64,000 bases of DNA from Monosporascus cannonballus (Eukaryota > Ascomycota > Sordariomycetes > Xylariales): positions 204,082 through 268,081 of the forward strand of contig QJNS01000096.1 of NCBI GenBank assembly GCA_004154925.1, in the 5' to 3' direction. Positions 50,466-61,500 of the stretch are shown here, piece after piece. Each line of letters begins with the position of its first letter. Position 1 is the first letter of the stretch. The translations under genes and the position numbers were made by a program. The notes beneath the pieces are model-generated. The model saw only the letters and a list, made by a program, of their open reading frames with translations. It did not search any database and was not told where the DNA came from.

Positions 50466-51720
50466 GATTACCTCTGTCTGATAATTGGGACTGTCTGTAG
50501 ATTTTCAGGCGCAGGAATAGCGTAGCCTGCGGCAGTGGTTTGGAACCGCTGCGATAGCATGGCGAGGGTGTTTCGTCTCATCATATATTCATGTCCCTTG
50601 GGCAGTATTATAGGGCTTCTGGGTCTCATCTTGTGTGCAAGGCGCCCCGAGGCTATACATCGACTCTGGTCGATAGCGCGGCCCCCAACTAACTAGATCG
50701 ATAAGCTGCATATAGTTGGAGCTCCTAACCGCAGTAGGCTTCCAGCACGACACAATATTCACATTGGGGAAGGCTGTGAGTCGAGATGCAGATAGTCTGC
50801 AGTAGATAGCAGTTTCCATTGGTGTGACGCCTGACTCAACCAACATGGACAGGTTCGACCCCTCAAAGAGCCCAGGAGGGTCGCACGCTCGACGTGCCAA
50901 GCCCGGCCTTTTGGCCGATCTGGCCCATGCTCTCCCCCGAAGAACAGGTTCTAAGGTCGCAGTTCCATGTAGCTGCATGAATGCCCACAGCCAGGATCAA
51001 CGAGGCCGAAGATGAGAAGCGGACGGGGTGGTGCGTATCATGAGCTTAAGTTGAGGTTTTATCCCCTGCTGAGGCGCTTTTGGAAGGCTAGTAGATTAAA
51101 CCCCACGTGTCGAGATGTCGTAGTATGGAGTCATGGCTACCTAAGCTCCTTGGGCAATGTAATATTGCCGTGTCTAGGTATGTCGGTAGAGAGCAGCCGT
51201 TAGTGACAAATCGTGGGTAGCATTGTTCTGGGGCTATGTTGGTGTCGGGAAGTACATGGCCAGATCCGATACCGTCTATTGGCGGGCTAATTATAAACCA
51301 ATAGTTACTCGGGTGTTTTTCCAGAACTTGACCTCTCCGTTTTTGGATCTGGATATAGTACTGTTGCATCAGCCAACTGCGTTTTCCGTTGCATCACAGA
51401 TGCTAGGAGAGGAAAACCATGCAACTAAGGTCCGACTGGTCGTGCGATATGCATTATATTTAGAAACTGTCGTACGCTTGTTGTAGCTTCATAATCCAAA
51501 GGGTATCTGCCGCATGGGGAAGGCCCCTCAAATCGTGACGCATATATCAAGTTCGTTCAACGATGAACGATATACGCCCAACTCCGAGCAACTCTTGAGT
51601 TATTGTTAGGAAGCCCAGCTTTAAGGGTATCAATAAGTTCGAACCGAAGAATCACCCTGATTAAGCGTAATTCTCCAAGCGGCTGTAAGCATTACCGTTT
51701 ATCATACCATCCATCGCTAG
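50466..51720. other. Intergenic region
   Basis: Normal base composition. It holds the promoter of the DUF3176 gene and the 3' end of the IQM-family gene, both on the minus strand. Open frames of 60-130 codons occur on both strands (for example 50978-50589 minus) but show no family motif, no signal peptide and no splice extension that I could find. No gene is called. Confidence 0.5.
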
Positions 51721-53823
51721 TCATAAATCATTTGGTTCATGTTCCGGATGACAAACGTCGTCGTTAGGTTTCCGTCTCTCCGGCGTGCTGGGTCGGAATC
51801 CTAGCCTCTGCATGAACCTGGCCGTCGCCTTGTTCTCCGCGCGGGCGGCTTCCTCTTCCTCCCTCTGCTTCTCCAGGACATCACGTTCCCTTGCGGCGCT
51901 CTCGCTCTTGTCCTTCAGCGCCTCCTCCTTCTCGGCCGCCTCTTCCGGATGCAGCACTTTCAGTTTCCGGTGGGATAGTCTCTCGACCAATTCCTTGCCC
52001 TTCTTCTTCGTCTTCACGTACGCCTCGAGCCCCACGAGCACGGCGTAGGACTTGCTGATGCTCACGTGGCTCATGTCGACCCCCGCGTCCTCCAGATTGT
52101 GCACGAAGGCACGGAAATTGGAGGCCGGCGGGCGGTAGTGGCCCGACAGGGGTGAGAGGCTGGATAAGCGACCGTTCTTTACCTTGATGAGACCCGCGGC
52201 GGAGACCCGCGAGCCGTGTAAGAACGAGCTGTGCTGGAATGCGCCGCTGTTTTTCATGCCGACGTAAAGACGGAACGACGTGTCCGCGACGAAAATCCAG
52301 GTATTCTTGCGCACCGACTTGCGTAGCAACTTGTTAAAGATGGTGGCGGCCGACACGTGCCGTATTTTCTTCACGCCCTTCGCCTCGTGGAATTCCGTAT
52401 TTGCGTACTTCGCGGCCATAGCAGCTTCGAGCCTGGACTCGCGGGAGGAGGCCGAAGCCGAGTCAGTACTTGAATGATCATGAGGCTCCGGGTGTGCGTC
52501 TGGACTTGGTTTTGATTGCACGTGGGTTTCGACATCAGGAGCAAATGCCGGCGTGGGATCATCCACTGGAACAATGCCATGAATGCTGTCCTTCCACTCC
52601 TCCGTCGTATCAATTCGAACGCCGTTCTTTGCCCAGACTAATCGTCCTTCTCCGTCCACGCTAACCAGGTAGTTTTGCCTTTCTTCTCGGCTGAGATACC
52701 GGACTTGCTCCCGATCCAGCCGTTCTCTCGGGCATGCTGCTAGCTCTATATTTCTGCCCTCACCATAGTCCAACCAGTAGAAGAAATTCTCGTTTGTGTC
52801 AGATCTTTTCCATTCTTCATGGTAGGTTCGGAGGTTTGATCCATAGCGATGCTTGACGTCGACCATCTCCAGGAAATATTGCAGCCCCATGACCCTTGCG
52901 TGTTTCTTTCTCTTCTCCTTCGCCTTCAACGTCTTCTCTTTCTGCTCTGGTGTTAACGCGTCACAACCCCCGTCCTCGGAAGATGACTCCGAACTACACT
53001 TAGTCGAATGTGAAGAATCCTCATCTGCGCCGGCACGCCGCACGATCATGGCTGCCTTGCTCCAGTTTTGTCTTGCGGCTGATCTACTGGTACTCACGCT
53101 CCCGCTTCCGAGGCTAGACATTGTTTCACTTCTAGCTCGGGGTTTAGTGATCTCCCGCCACCGTGCATCCCTGATGGCGTGTGACCACCTGGTGCTCGCG
53201 GTAAGCCCGCGTCCTTGCATCTCGCGCCGTGTGCGATACCCTCGGTAGTTCTTCTGGATCACCGTGGCCGCTTTCGACCTGATAACCTCGCTATCGGCAC
53301 CTCTCTCTGTCTCGTCTGCAGAGTTATCCGTGCCTTCAGAATGTCGGTGTCTAAAAATTGAACGACGACGGTGATCTTCCTCATCAGCCTTTGTCGCCAT
53401 GAAGTCCCTCCGAGCTTCCATACTCTGCCGCGCATTGATCCTGTTCTGCCGCTGTAGCTCGTGATCGCGGTGTCTGTGATCCTTCTCGCGTTCCTCTTGC
53501 ACCCTGGCGAGGCGCGCGAACTCCTCGCTAGACGGAGGCTGCAGCGAATCCAGATATTCCTGGTGGCTGCGATGAGAGAAGTTTGTGTCAAGGGAGGTCC
53601 GGGATTTGATATGTGAGCCGGGAGAGGTAGATGGGGTGATCGGCGGAGACCGAGGGGTTACGGACTGGGGTGGGCCCGGTGACGATGATCGCCTTGGCGG
53701 TCGCGTTAGTGACGGCGTTAAGCTAGACGTTGACGTTGCCAATGCCGGAATAATTGGGCTTCGGGCGTTTTGTGGTGTGGGAGGTTGTTCGGCCATTTTC
53801 TCTCCCACTGGATATTCTGACAA
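51721..53823 (-). CDS. IQ-motif protein of the IQM type (calmodulin-binding)
   Basis: A single exon of 700 residues. Residues 1-120 are low-complexity, Pro/Ser/Thr-rich. An IQ motif lies at about 184-205 (AATVIQKNYRGYRTRREMQG), the site that binds calmodulin without calcium. The core (about 310-595) matches plant IQM proteins: LQYFLEMVDVKHRYGSNLRT, NENFFYWLDYGEGRNIEL, CPRERLDREQVRYLS.EER..Y, then WIFVADTSFRLYVGMKNSGA, FQHSSFLHGSRVSAAG, and LSGHYRP...FRAFVHNLEDAGVDMSHV. A charged coiled coil (about 625-680) ends the protein. Plant IQM members act in stress and catalase regulation; the fungal role is not known to me. An alternative start is Met10. The call of family is firm from the core motifs; function is not. 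Confidence 0.85.
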   Translation of the reverse strand: MSEYPVGEKMAEQPPTPQNARSPIIPALATSTSSLTPSLTRPPRRSSSPGPPQSVTPRSPPITPSTSPGSHIKSRTSLDTNFSHRSHQEYLDSLQPPSSEEFARLARVQEEREKDHRHRDHELQRQNRINARQSMEARRDFMATKADEEDHRRRSIFRHRHSEGTDNSADETERGADSEVIRSKAATVIQKNYRGYRTRREMQGRGLTASTRWSHAIRDARWREITKPRARSETMSSLGSGSVSTSRSAARQNWSKAAMIVRRAGADEDSSHSTKCSSESSSEDGGCDALTPEQKEKTLKAKEKRKKHARVMGLQYFLEMVDVKHRYGSNLRTYHEEWKRSDTNENFFYWLDYGEGRNIELAACPRERLDREQVRYLSREERQNYLVSVDGEGRLVWAKNGVRIDTTEEWKDSIHGIVPVDDPTPAFAPDVETHVQSKPSPDAHPEPHDHSSTDSASASSRESRLEAAMAAKYANTEFHEAKGVKKIRHVSAATIFNKLLRKSVRKNTWIFVADTSFRLYVGMKNSGAFQHSSFLHGSRVSAAGLIKVKNGRLSSLSPLSGHYRPPASNFRAFVHNLEDAGVDMSHVSISKSYAVLVGLEAYVKTKKKGKELVERLSHRKLKVLHPEEAAEKEEALKDKSESAARERDVLEKQREEEEAARAENKATARFMQRLGFRPSTPERRKPNDDVCHPEHEPNDL

Positions 53824-55673
53824 GACATCACATCGGGCTATCAGTTATGTGTATGTGTATGTGTCAGTATATGCTTTAGAAGCATCATAATGGCCCGCGC
53901 CGGCTCATTAGGCAAGGTCTTCTGTCGGTTCATTAAAGATAAAGGCATCGATCGGTTTTTCGAATCCGCCAGGAGACCAACAAGTAAGCAACAGTCTAGC
54001 CACAGTTGCACAAATTGATATTCGGCCACTTCAGCCTCCCCAATGATGATACAAATTTCATGAATTTTATATGCCTAGGCACCATAGGTAGGAAATAACA
54101 GCCCGCGCAGTCAGGAGCGTATATGGAGCACGAGCGTCATCGGGTATGCAGTAGAGGGCTACATAGGTACCTTACCATTCAGCATGATTCAGGTGAATTT
54201 TCCCTCTGTCCCTACGACCTACAGCCCAAGGGGTGACGTAATTAATAGAAGAGGCTCATGCTATTGTTGGTGAGTCACTGTCTTATGATGGCAGTTCTCA
54301 CAAAGCACGCCTCCAAGAAAGCAGGACGTCTAGACTAGTGGAGGGGAAGGTGGGTCCTATGGCAAAGTCGAGACCATGGAAATGCCGGACGTGGTTTGGA
54401 TGTTGCATATAGTTAGTTCCCTTGTTGCCTGCCAACGAAGTCTTGGGAGAAGACAAGATCTTGGAAGCCACGAATGAGCCGACTCTCCAGTAGCAGTTTA
54501 GTATTACCCACCTCGGTACATATAGGTAGGGGAATACATGGGTTTACCGCCGTATTATCTTGATAAATTGAAAAAAAGCTAATGAAGCGCTAGGGTCGAA
54601 GATGGTTAAATCATGTTGCTTCGCCCCGGATTCCTGGGCTCGATTAAAGAGACCTTTAACCTAAGAGAGCTTAGGGCATACCATCATTATGACTTAAATA
54701 TATGGGTGAGGGAAGAACTTAGGGCTCTGCATTAGCCCTTCTTTCAATTTATCGAGACAACACGGTAATACCTAGTATGTCTAGAGAGCTATGGTGTCGT
54801 TGTCCTTGAGATTTGGGAGTCTGGGAGTCTAGGTTAACAATTAGCTGTAGGTCTTTGAATATACTCTCTTTTACATCATTTCGAGCATCCTGCCAGATTC
54901 TAAACAAATATTTTCTCTTGGAAGTATGAACATTAAAGAACTGGCACATTGAGAGCCACCTACATACAGCTCTACGTAGGTAGCTGCCTAATGTATGTAG
55001 GTAAGTGCGGGTGGCCGTGGATTTCAAAAGATGGGCCGGCAGAGTGTTGCCGACTTGTGTTATACTGTGGTTCATATAAAGTGACTGTGAAATGAGAGCA
55101 CGTTGCTAAACCACCAGACGCCAAATAGCACTCATAGTAAATCTTGGCCATGAAATACAGTGAGGCTAACACTGTATATATTTTGCTTTTGCAGAGGCTT
55201 CGACTAGCAAACAAGCTTGGTCAATCGGTTAATTGATGACAAGTCAGGGCAAAAATTTCAACGCTGCTCACCCACGAACTCATCTTAAGGAATCTGAACC
55301 CACTGTACATCTCACGTTGTGATAATCAATCGGCCTTATCAGAAGCAGCAAGCTGAAATATTCTTTAATAAGTATCTGCTGTATCATCCTCATGATGCCC
55401 ACTATGTCATTTGGCGGCTACTTCGCGACGAGTTGAAGCGAATCAGCACTCACGCGCATCGCAGCAGCGCCCACAGCAGCGCCCATAGCAGCGCCCATAG
55501 CAGCGCCCACAGCAGATCCAGTAACAACACCGTGCCCGCTTCACTTCGCACACCGTTGCCTACCCTGCTATTCCCGCTGCCGGTAATGCTGGCACTGGCA
55601 GCGTAATGATAATAGCACTAGTTACACTGGACTTGGACATGGACAGAAGATCGCGACACATAACAACAACAAT
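53824..55673. other. Intergenic region between divergent genes
   Basis: Holds promoters of the IQM-type gene (-) and the SAS4-domain gene (+). GT-rich 'atgtgtatgtgtatgtgtc' lies just upstream of the former (about 53850-53870). No open frame with a recognisable domain, no tRNA fold seen. Short repeats of 'gtaggta/tacatacag' occur around 54960-55000. The 12-bp tandem repeat at 55462-55515 is listed separately. Confidence 0.5.
55462..55515. repeat. 12-bp tandem repeat, about 4.5 units
   Basis: Units CAGCAGCGCCCA/TAGCAGCGCCCA start at 55462, 55474, 55486 and 55498, followed by a partial unit. It lies about 160 bp upstream of the SAS4-domain start. In one frame it would read SSAHSSAH, but no gene model uses that frame. 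Confidence 0.8.
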
Positions 55674-57507
55674 ATGACCAGGACGCGCACCGTCAGCTCG
55701 CACCCGAGCCAGAGCCGTCTTCAACAACCCAATCTCAATTCTGGTCGGATGAAGCGTCCTCTCGCCCCCATCGACTCGAATTATGACCCTCTGAGGTCGA
55801 AACGGCCTCGAATAGCAGTCGAAATTCTGGCAAGGCCGAAGACTCTCCCCAAAACGATCGCTGTGCAACCAACCCAAATCCCCACGAGGGTGCAGCAGCA
55901 GCAGCAGCAAAAGCCGACAGTAGCGAAACCTGAGAACCCCCTCGTATCCCCCCGATCACCACCATCGCCGCCACCACCACCACGTCCACCTCAGAATTTC
56001 CAACAAAAACAGGCCGAGAAAACTCCCAATACGGCTACAAACTCTCAATCGACCCTTACGAAACATCAATCGAAACTCAAGAATGGTATTAAACACGAGT
56101 TGGACAGATTGCAACCAAGTGCAGCCGACACCAGCTCTGCAACAGCGCAATCTGGTCGGAAGCTGCGCTCCCAGGAGGCGACTCGCTTCAAGAGTGAATT
56201 GTCGGCGTATTTCCCCGATTACGATGAAGTAATCGGCAATGATCCCAAAGAACAGCGTAAGTGCTTGACATCTGAAGTCCAATTTTCCACCCCCATTGCA
56301 CCTCCTGTGCTGCTGAAGTAAACATCTCACTTGACTCGTTCATCATCCGTGCACCTCGGGTCGAATAGGCGATTGCTCACACTGTGCAGACATCCTCAAT
56401 CTTGATACCCCTATTATCGTTATCGATACCGACACCAGCTTTCCCCAAGATGACCGACCTCCGCCTCCGCCTCCACCTCCAGATACAGAGTTGAGTTGTC
56501 ATGCCCAACGACCCCACTCTTCTCTGAAAACGAGCGCACAAGGGCCAATATCGATACCTGTAAGGCACTACGGCCACAATCTGTTTACCGAGCTGTCCGA
56601 CTCCCAGCGAATTGATTTCACCTTTCTTGAGGCAAGATACAATGGCAACAATGTCGAGGATCCCTTACCGGACTCCTCTTTCCAGCCCGCTCACAAGAAG
56701 GCCGAGAGGCTCGAGAAGTCGATCCGAAACACCGAGAAGGGCCGCGCACAACATGAAAAGGACCAGGTCATTCGACTGCTCAACGAGCTGCAAGGCCATG
56801 ACTGGCTGAGAACAATGGGCGTCAATGGGGTCACCGAGAGTAGAAAGAAGACATTCGAACCTGCGCGAGATCACTTCATTAGGGGTTGTCAAGCGATCCT
56901 AGAGAAGTTTCGATTATGGAGTCAAGAGGAGAAGAAACGCAAGCTCGAGAAGGAGCGCGCTATGGCGGAGGAGGCTGAGCAGCAGCAGGGCGAGGACGAG
57001 AACGAAGAGGAAGAGGAAGCCAATGAAGACGGAGACGGCTCGGAAAAGGAACAAGATGAAACGAAGGGAGGCGGACGGGAGGCGGATGAGGGTGTGGACA
57101 TGTGCAAACAGGAAGAGGAGGAAATTTCCGACAGCGCCAGCGACGGCGACCCTCCCGACTACAGTGATGTTGACGCGTCCATTGCGAAACAGCTTAACGA
57201 GGAAGCTTCTGCGCGAGCCAGTTATACGGCATCAGACGTCAAGCGATGCCGGGGTGGGCTTCCCACGTGGTCGCCAGAACGCTACGTGGCTAAGGAGTTT
57301 ACTTCTTTCTTCGCAAAAAGACATCAGCGAGACGCGGCACTCAATAACAGACGACGTAGAGGACGTACCGCGATGGCTTGGGGTCATCCAGTGCCAGATA
57401 CCCCTGACGCTGACTTCGAACTTCCGGAAGAGTATCGCGATGCAGAAACCCTGAAGGCGCATGCCAGACAGAAACGCCGAGCCAGGCGCGAAGGCAGGCA
57501 TGGCTAG
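55674..57507 (+). CDS. SAS4-domain chromatin protein
   Basis: Two exons, 55674-56256 and 56390-57507, encode 566 residues. The 133-nt intron has donor GTAAGT, branch GCTCAC and acceptor CAG; splicing gives DPKEQHILNLDTPIIVIDTD in one frame. The N-terminal 190 residues are Pro/Gln-rich with basic patches. The SAS4 domain lies at about 292-378 (AERLEKSIRNTEKGRAQHEK, NELQGHDWLRTMGVNG, FEPARDHFIRGCQAILEKFR). An acidic Glu-rich run follows (about 386-425), then a conserved tail with WGHPVPD and a final basic RQKRRARREGR. In yeast Sas4 is a subunit of the SAS acetyltransferase complex that acetylates H4K16; a role in an equivalent complex is inferred. Start context aatATGA has A at -3. Without the intron the locus would look like two genes. 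Confidence 0.85.
56257..56389 (+). other. Intron in the SAS4-domain gene
   Basis: GTAAGTGCTTGAC at the 5' end and gattgctcacactgtgcag at the 3' end. Both frames run into stops inside this interval (TAA at 56319-56321 closes the upstream frame), and removal restores a continuous frame. Phase 1. Confidence 0.85.
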
Positions 57508-58544
57508 GGGGGCTTGTAACACGGTATGTTCACATCTAGTAATACTTGTTTGCGCCTTGAAGTTGGCAACTGCAGCATAAGATATGGATGGGTTGGTATG
57601 GGGTTATGGTTCGGAGTTATGGGTTCGTTTATGGGTCGCCCCGGGTACATACCGCGTAGGTTTCATGGGGTGGGCGGCCCTTGTGATTAAGATGCGGCAT
57701 GGCGTATAGACGTATGCATAGATGTTTTTGTTAGCGGACTGCAGTCTAAGCGAATGTATACCCCATTGTCATACTCCCAGTACTCCCCATGAATGTCTGC
57801 ATGTGCATCGATATCGTGAACTTCGACGATACAGAGGTACCAGTCTACAGATGTAGTTGGAGTGCTACCGGGTACCTTACGCGGACTAGAAGCACCTGCA
57901 GGTATAGGCCGGGCTCGGAAGTGGCTAGGGATGTGGCTTACGCGCAGAAAAATGCTTCACCGTCTTAGGTACCTGTGCACCTAAGCTCCTTACGTAATCC
58001 GCTAACTACTTTGATACCTAGGTACCTAGGTACCAACCTACTAGCCTTAGGTAACCCGCCAGCGTGAAGTCAACTTGGAAGCTCCTCCGCCGCGCGCGCG
58101 ATACTAAGCAAGCTATTCACTTTACCTCTTCATATCGAACCTTTACGACGCTGCCCTGCCATTTTAGATTCTTCCACACTTCTCGACCCGGCCACCCGTC
58201 GGAGGTATAAGCCGTCTTTTTCTCTAATAGGAGCGCCCGTCAATTCTGCTCCTTCCGTTCTCATAGGCATACCGACTTCTGGCAAGCTATCTTCGGAAAC
58301 CCAGTCCGGACCAGCGAACCTGCGTTTTCGCCCTACCTACATCTACGGCTCCATCTTTATTTGGACTCGGTCGCCTTGACCTCGAGAGCAGCCGCGTGCG
58401 CATCCTTTTTTGATATTCTCTTCGCTGTCAATATTTGCTCAGCTCTCCGCCCACGGTATCCACGAACTTTGCGCCGCGTGAGACCGCCGCTATCACCCAT
58501 GACTGCGCAGCCTTGATGCGATTACGGCTTCGCCAGCGCCCAAG
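57508..58544. other. Intergenic region, TAF2 promoter and leader
   Basis: 3' end of the SAS4-domain gene and promoter of TAF2. Several KpnI-like GGTACC/CCTAGG words cluster at 57835-58035, including tacctaggtacctaggtacc at 58016-58035. Pyrimidine-rich tracts (tctttttc, cttttttgatattctcttcg) at 58200-58430 are typical of fungal transcription start regions. No TATA box is clear and no gene seen. Confidence 0.5.
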
Positions 58545-61500
58545 ATGCCTGGTGCCGTGGAGCCGGAGCCTGCGCCCGAAGTGGACGTGAACGCTCTTCC
58601 GCCCGCAGCCGAGCTTCCTGTCGACAACACTCCTCCACGCTCTTACGTGGTCTTCAAGCAGTCGGTCGACCTCGAGATCGATTTTCGGGGCAAGGCCGTT
58701 TTCGGAACATCCAACCTCACCATCGCGCTCACTGGCGATGTGTCCGAGGTCTTCATCGACGCTCGACAGTGCGATATCGATGTCAAGAAAATCAGAGTGT
58801 CCAACTGCGAAGTGGAGGCATCTTATAAGGACCCGTGCGACTGGATAAAGACGCCGGATAACTACCGATGGTCCGCCGCGCAATGGGGTCTTAGGAAAAG
58901 CCGCATGGCGCCGCTCTTACACCATAAACGCACAGAAGTCTCCGCATTGGACCACGACATAAAGTGTTGTACACCTATCCATGGTAACGTCCGCGTGCAA
59001 CTTCCGAGCGGTAAGGATATACGCCTGAAGAATAGAGATGCCGACAAGTCCGACCCGACAGACCACAGTATCAACCCTGATGACTCGATATCCATGTGCA
59101 CAGTGAGCGTCCCTTTCAGGCTTCGAAATTCTGCCGACGGGTTGCATTTCGTCGGCGTCGAGGAGGCCGACTCTCGATATCCACATGTCTATACGCGCCA
59201 CTCTTCTGAACCCGGAACGGCATGCTCCATCTTCCCGTGCATCGATGACCCTGGAAGTCGTAACTCGTGGAAAATCTCCATTACCTGTCCCCGTACCGTC
59301 GGCGACGCTTTCCATCAGGCACTTGCTACGCAACAGCACTTTAAGAGCTCCACCGTTGCGAATGGGAGTCGCAAGAGGAAACACGGCGAAGATGGGCCCG
59401 CCCGCTCCCATTACTCGCTTACGGAAGAGGACAAGCTACTAGAGATGACTGTCGTGTGCTCGGGGTTCTTAACTAACGAGACCATCACAGAGGACGAGAC
59501 CAAGAGGACCATGACTTTCGAGATTGACAAAAACAAGGCGGCGAAGCACGTGGGTTTTGCCGTGGGTCCGTTCGAACACGTTGACTTGTGGTCCGAGTTC
59601 CGAACCGAGGAGGACGATGTGAAGCTTGGTGTTAGCGCCGCCAAAGTCCATGGATACTGTCTCCCAGGCCGAGCTGAAGAGGTCAGAAATACATGCGCTG
59701 CTATCGTCACAGCGGTAGACTACTTTGTCCTCACCTTCGGCCGGTATCCGTTTGAAAGCTACAAGGTCTGCTTCGTCGACGACATGGTCGAGGATACAGT
59801 CTCCTTGTGCGCCTTTTCCCTCTGCAGCAGCAAGCTTCTTTACCCCCGAGAAGTCGTTGACTTCGAGGTCGACGCCATAAGGATCCTCGTCCACGCCCTG
59901 GCAAGCCAATGGTTCGGAGTCAATGTCGTACCCAACCAGAAATCGGACATTTGGCTCATTGTGGGCATAGCATGGTTCATGACGGACCAGTTTATCAAGT
60001 TTCTATGTGGCACCAACGAATTCAGGTTTCGAATGAAGGAGCGGGCAGACAGACTTGTCCAGATCGATCTAGGTCGTCCATCGCTCCAGGACCTTGGCGA
60101 ACACCTCCACCTGGGTGATTTCGAAGCTGAATTCATGGACCTGAAGGCGCCGCTCGTGCTTTTCATTCTCGACAGGCGACTTTCCAAATCATCCAGCTCG
60201 GCGGGCCTTACGAGGATCATATCCAAGATGGTTGGCAAAGCTAATACAACCGTGCAAGCATCCGACGAGGTGTTGATGTCGGAGCATTTCCGGAAAGCCT
60301 GTGAGAAGACGGGCGGGAACAGGTTGGACAGCTTCTGGAGCCAATGGATCACTGGGTCTGGCTGTCCCCGATTTGATGTTTACCAGCGGTTTAATAAAAA
60401 GAGACTATGTGTGGAGATGACCATTCGACAAGTACAGGACATAGCGGCAGCAAAGAAGAGGCCCCTTCTCAAAGATGATTTCTGGAGGGGGGTGAGGGAA
60501 GAAAAGAACGAGGTGTACGCCGCGGAGCTGCATCACTGCTTCACTGGCCCCATGACGATTAGGATCCACGAGGCCGACGGCACACCCTACGAGCACATAG
60601 TAGATATCCGGGAAGACCAGGCCAAGTCCGCGAAATTTGAAATCCCGTACAACACGAAATACAAGAGACTTAAGAGGAACCGACGTCAGCGGGAAAGACA
60701 AATGGCTGGATATGCCAAGGGCAATGAGGACGGCCAGGAAGAAATGCAGCAGGTTCACTTTCTTGGCGACGTTCTACAACACCCGGACGAGATGGACGAA
60801 TGGAATCTTCGGGACTGGGACGAGGAAACGGAAGCCAAGATGGATCAAGAGTCTTACGAGTGGATCCGCATGGACGCTGATTTCGAATGGGTCTGTGACA
60901 TGAAGACCAACCTTCCGCCGTACATGTACGTTTCCCAGCTGCAGCAGGATCGCGACGTTGTTGCACAGCAAGACTCGATGCTATATCTCGACCGGAGCTT
61001 CCCTCAAGTGGGCCCGCACCCCCTAGTCTCGACAATCCTCACCCGGACCATAGTGGACAAAACATACTTCCATGGGATCCGTACGATGGCGGTCGATGTG
61101 CTTCCCCGACACGCTGTGAAGAGCTTGAACTGGATAGGACTGGTTCATCTCCAGAAGACGTTCCAGCACTTCTTCTGCCGCCCGGGGACGTTTACGCCAC
61201 GGCCTAATAACTTCGCGGACAAAAGACAATACTTTGTGCAGCGCGCCATTCCCGAAGCAGTTGCTCGCGTCCGAGGAGACGACGGACATTGTCCCAGGGA
61301 AGCGCGGCGGTTCATCCTCGAGCAACTCCAGGCAAACAACAACTCGGATAATGTCTACTCTGATCAACTCTATATTTGCAGATTGATAAAGGCTCTCGCA
61401 ATATGCCAGATCCCAGATGAGAAGAAAGCCAAACAGAACATGTCTATGTCTATGACGTTCGGGGACGCCGATGACGAGGAAGAGCCGATAGATACGGAGC

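Noticed and set aside
50589..50978. Possible 129-residue gene on the minus strand
   Set aside because: No motif, start context or splice extension supports it.
56491..57507. Separate gene starting at 56491
   Set aside because: The frame continues upstream to a consensus acceptor at 56389 and joins the 55674 exon in phase.
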